From Polyrhizophydium stewartii (taxonomy: Eukaryota > Chytridiomycota > Chytridiomycetes > Rhizophydiales), in contig JADGIZ010000510.1 in the NCBI GenBank assembly GCA_027604665.1, forward strand, positions 1 to 12,531: a stretch of DNA of 12,531 nt, written 5' to 3'. The translations under genes were made by a program, and so were the position numbers. The notes beneath the pieces are model-generated. The model was not told where the DNA came from. It ran no database searches and saw only the letters and a list, made by a program, of their open reading frames with translations. Positions 10,001 to 12,531 of the stretch are shown piece by piece (within the stretch, counting starts at the first letter, position 1; each line of letters begins with the position of its first letter).

Positions 10001-12244
10001 GCGAGACCAGCGCGCGCGCGAGTGGATGGCGATTTCGGCTGACGACGATGGAGCGCCGGAGTCCGAGTTTGGCGCGCTTGGATTTGGCTCGGGGCTGGCA
10101 GGTCCAGCTGGTGGGCGAAAGATTGCGCTTCCATCGTTTAAAAAGCGAGCGCTGCGACAGAGCCAGTCCGACCTACCACCGCAGCGACGCTCGTCGATCA
10201 GCCATGCACTCGACCGGCAACCCGAGCGCGCAGGCCGCGCAGCAGCACACACTGGCGACGCGCTGCATTCCGTGCACCCAGAGCGCCTTGCTGCCAAGTT
10301 TGATCCGCACTTTGTGCGCTCACAGCTGCCACCCTCGCGAGCAGCGCCACCTGCACCAAGTGCTGCTTCGGAACGCCGGGACAGCAAAGCCGCTCTGTCT
10401 GCTCAGGCCCCCGGCGTGCGACGCGAGTCGCGAGATGCGAGTCGGACCGCAGATGCGCTGACTCTGGCGTCCGAGTCCAGCAGTGAAAGCGTCGAGAAAG
10501 AGCTTGGCTTTGTTTCGCGGCTTGCCACAGAGGATGCCAGAGCGTCGACGCAGCCTTCTACCCCCGACCCACCCGACGCTGCTGCTGACGTTGCACTTGA
10601 TACTCGTGACGTGGACATGCAACACGAAGCGCCGGATGCCGATTCCAGGTTCTCGGAGCTTGATCCGGCTTCTGGGCCTGTCGAGCAAGCGAGGTCTGGC
10701 ACTGCCGAGCCCGGATCCGCGCACGGCGACCCGTCGTGCAAGTCCAAGTCCAAGTCGCGATCATCTGGCAAGCAGAGCAGCAAAAAGTCCAAAAGCAGCA
10801 AGCGTGTCGCCCAGCCAGTGCCGATCGTCCCTCGCCCGCGGCCGGTGCGCACGCCTGCTGTCTGGCCCGACGACGACGATGGCGACGAGACCATGCGACC
10901 CAACGCACCGCTGTTTGGCGGCGTTCATCTCGCGCGAGAAGATACCACGATGGCCATCGCAACCGATCAGAGCTCTCAAATCGCCGACGGTTATGCTTCG
11001 GATGTTTCTTTGGATCTCGAAACAGTCGACTGGTCGGCGTTCATGGGCACGTCCGAGGAAGAACGCATGTACTTGAGGCGTGCATTTGAGCTCGACCAGC
11101 GTGCGAGACGGCAGCGGCGCGAGGAGCGTCGCATGCAGCTCCGTTCGGCGGTCGCAGCTCGCTGGGGGCGCATCCTCGCGGAAACGACGCCTTCCGACAA
11201 GCTCTTGCCGACAGGGCTCGCTGGCTTTGCTAGTGCCGCGCTTGCCGGTTCCAGCGCGGATACGGGCGACGCATCGGTTGTCCCGGGGGCCGCCAATGCG
11301 CCGAGCAGCGACGCCGACGGCGACGATTCCCAGTGCGCGCGAACGCGGCCGTGTCTGCGTCGCACCTACCTCGAGAAGATGCAGCAGTCGGCGAATGCAC
11401 AAGCCCCTCTCGCGACACCCGTTGCCGAGGCGGGCGGCCAACTGCCGGTCCTGCCAACGAGCTTGACCGTGCGGTCGCCGACACAGGGCATCATGGGCGG
11501 CACCACGCGCAGCTTCCGCGGAGGCGTTGCCGGCAGCGGATACGAGCGCTCGGCCAACACGGCGTCCGATTTGCAAAAGAAGGGCGTCGCGCTGGGTCTT
11601 GGACTCGGGCTGGCGTCCAGTCTCGGGCTTGGCGTCGACGCCATCGACGCTTTGAGCTTCAGCCAACTCAAGGCACGACAAAAGCGCATCAAGTTCGCAA
11701 AGAGCACGATCCACGACTGGGGCCTGTTTGCCATGGAGCGCATTGACGCAAACGATCTCGTCATCGAGTACATTGGCGAGATCATTCGCCAAAAGGTTGC
11801 CGACCACCGCGAGAAGGCCTACGAGGCGTCTGGCATTGGCTCGAGTTACTTGTTCCGTATCGACGAAGACACCATCATTGACGCAACCAAAACCGGCAAT
11901 CTTGCTCGTTTCATCAACCATTGCTGCGAGGTGAGGGACATGCCGTGCCGCGTCACGCATATCACGAAACCGCCGCCAAATACACACCTCGCTGACACTG
12001 GCAACTCGAAGCCCAACTGCAGCGCCAAGGTCATCAATGTGGACGGCACCAAGCGCATCGTGATCTACACTCACCGAGACATCGAGGAAGGCGAGGAGCT
12101 GACATACGACTACAAGTTCCCGATCGAGGACAACAAGATCCCGTGCCTCTGCGGTGCAAAGGTAGCTGCCTGCGTGACCTTGCCACGCGCCGCTTGCAGC
12201 ATGCTGACGCGGCGGGGCAGAACTGTCGCGGAACACTCAACTAG
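7077..12244 (+). CDS. SET1: Set1-type histone H3 lysine-4 methyltransferase with an RS domain, six exons
   Basis: Catalytic subunit of COMPASS, methylating H3K4 in the nucleus. Exons: 7077-7086, 7221-7579, 7658-7928, 7996-11930, 12012-12161, 12221-12244; 1582 residues. Order: Set1-like [11 protein letters not shown] near the N-terminus; RRM-like segment after [15 protein letters not shown] (about 134-213); RS-rich domain (about 415-593); disordered middle; N-SET beginning [17 protein letters not shown] (about 1225) with Win-like QCARTRP (1326-1332); a Leu/Gly-rich stretch; SET from about 1445 with [35 protein letters not shown] (Asn1521, His1522), EELTYDYKF (Tyr1557, Tyr1559); and post-SET CLCGAKNCRGTLN ending at TAG. 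NHCC instead of the common NHSC also occurs in budding-yeast Set1. RRM plus SET separates it from MLL/Trithorax. The 3.9-kb fourth exon is uninterrupted. The RRM looks shortened. Introns 7580-7657, 7929-7995 and 12162-12220 are well supported; the first exon and its 134-nt intron are the least certain part. Confidence 0.93.
8475..8513 (+). repeat. Short 12-bp tandem repeat in SET1 coding Arg/Asp/Gly
   Basis: CGACCGCGACGG occurs at 8477-8488 and again at 8489-8500, followed by degenerate copies. It encodes [13 protein letters not shown], a charged low-complexity run just before the RS domain. Confidence 0.7.
8598..9132 (+). repeat. RS (Arg-Ser) repeat-coding region inside SET1
   Basis: About 178 codons dominated by RS, SR, SP and RG dipeptides, in several clusters; the densest is near 8904-8999. 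At the DNA level it is built from AGCCGC, AGCAGA and CGCAGC-type hexamers, with a nearly perfect (AGCCGC)n run at about 8975-8995. The reverse strand therefore also stays open for a long way, but only as a mirror of the repeat. RS domains are typical of SR splicing factors and are phosphorylated by SRPK/CLK kinases; their presence in Set1 is uncommon to my knowledge. Confidence 0.85.
11931..12011 (+). other. SET1 intron splitting the SET motif, 81 nt, stop-free and in frame
   Basis: Donor TGCGAG|GTGAGG and acceptor AACTCGAAG|CCC are both phase 0. Removal joins FINHCCE to PNCSAKV, the invariant SET arrangement. Length is 27 codons with no stop in frame, so an unspliced message would still read through. 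Confidence 0.85.
12162..12220 (+). other. Last SET1 intron (59 nt)
   Basis: Donor GCAAAG|GTAGCT and acceptor GGGGCAG|AAC, phase 0. Removal gives CLCGAKNCRGTLN and a stop, matching the Cys-rich post-SET tail of Set1 proteins. Reading through instead loses the last zinc-ligand Cys and runs on to about 12512. Confidence 0.88.
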
Positions 12245-12531
12245 ACGGCCGGCTGCTGGTCTGGTCCGTGGCTGCAATGAACGCCATCCTCAGGGCCGCG
12301 AGCCAAGTGGCGGGTGCTGCTTCGTCCCTGGCGTGGCGACATGTCAGAGAGGACCGCCCTCCCCGCGGCGTCGCCCGGCGGCTACCCCGGCACCCCCGCG
12401 GCACCCATGGCGTATCCCGCGCCGCAGCTTGCGCCGCAGCAGCCCGCGCAGCCGCTGTGATGCCCTGGGTCGGCCATTTGAGTGTGTATTGAAGCCAGCA
12501 AGGCAAAAATGAGAAAATCCCAAAATTGAGA
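12245..12531. other. 3' flank of SET1
   Basis: 287 bp following the SET1 stop. No canonical AATAAA is seen; the last 30 bases turn A-rich after a long GC-rich stretch, which may mark a 3' end or the start of an intergenic spacer. Apart from the weak ORF at 12341-12460, I see nothing firm. Confidence 0.5.
12341..12460 (+). CDS. Weak small ORF, Pro/Ala/Gln-rich, possibly the first exon of a next gene
   Basis: An ATG opens a 39-residue frame starting [17 protein letters not shown] and ending in a Pro-Ala-Gln run before TGA. It has a low-complexity composition and no recognised family. It begins only 97 nt after the SET1 stop, so it may simply be 3' UTR. If real, it may continue by splicing beyond the window: the bases CT|GTGATG just before the stop could serve as a poor donor. 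Function unknown. Confidence 0.2.
   Translation: MSERTALPAASPGGYPGTPAAPMAYPAPQLAPQQPAQPL

Noticed and set aside
10761..12236. Long minus-strand ORF of 491 codons opposite the end of SET1
   Set aside because: It is antisense to the SET and N-SET coding exons, also crosses the introns, and its translation resembles no family; GC-rich codon bias on the plus strand leaves this frame open.
12245..12512. Continuation of the SET1 reading frame to 12512
   Set aside because: It arises only by not splicing the intron at 12162-12220; splicing gives the conserved NCRGTLN end and a stop at 12242-12244.
1..12531. Mobile element, CRISPR array, tRNA/rRNA or defence-type system
   Set aside because: No terminal repeats, transposase or integrase motifs, spaced palindromic repeats or RNA-gene signatures were seen on either strand; the window is filled by three ordinary eukaryotic genes.

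Overview
The window reads as nuclear DNA of a GC-rich, intron-containing eukaryote, most likely a flagellated (zoosporic, chytrid-like) fungus. Three lines of evidence support this. (i) Genes are broken by many short introns (about 59-134 nt, one of 352 nt) with GT/GC...AG borders, several with fungal-type branch points such as TACTAAC, CACTAAC or CTGAC. (ii) A complete IFT139/TTC21B gene, needed only in organisms that build cilia or flagella, is present. (iii) The last gene is a Set1-type histone H3K4 methyltransferase with an N-terminal RRM-like segment and a yeast-like NHCC SET motif. The lineage is inference; nothing here names a species.

Layout: (1) 19-1090, minus strand: a four-exon Rho-family small GTPase of 197 residues ending in a CAAX box. 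(2) 1091-1270: a 180-bp divergent intergenic region that must hold both promoters. (3) 1271-6904, plus strand: IFT139, reconstructed as 22 exons and 1333 residues, close to the roughly 1316 residues of the human protein. Two of its 21 introns appear to be GC-AG introns. (4) 6905-7076: a short intergenic region. (5) 7077-12244, plus strand: SET1, reconstructed as 6 exons and about 1582 residues: RRM-like segment, a long Arg/Ser (RS) domain, disordered acidic/basic middle, N-SET with a Win-like motif, SET and post-SET. (6) 12245-12531: 3' flank with one weak Pro/Ala/Gln-rich 39-codon ORF.

The three genes act in separate processes: membrane/actin signalling, retrograde flagellar transport and chromatin marking. 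I see no operon-like logic, mobile element, CRISPR array, toxin, defence system or RNA gene. The most notable points are the RS domain embedded in a Set1 protein, a stop-free in-frame 81-nt intron that splits the catalytic SET motif, two GC-AG introns in IFT139, and a Rho GTPase with an altered effector loop. All exon borders were placed by reading frame, splice motifs and remembered family alignment, without any transcript data.
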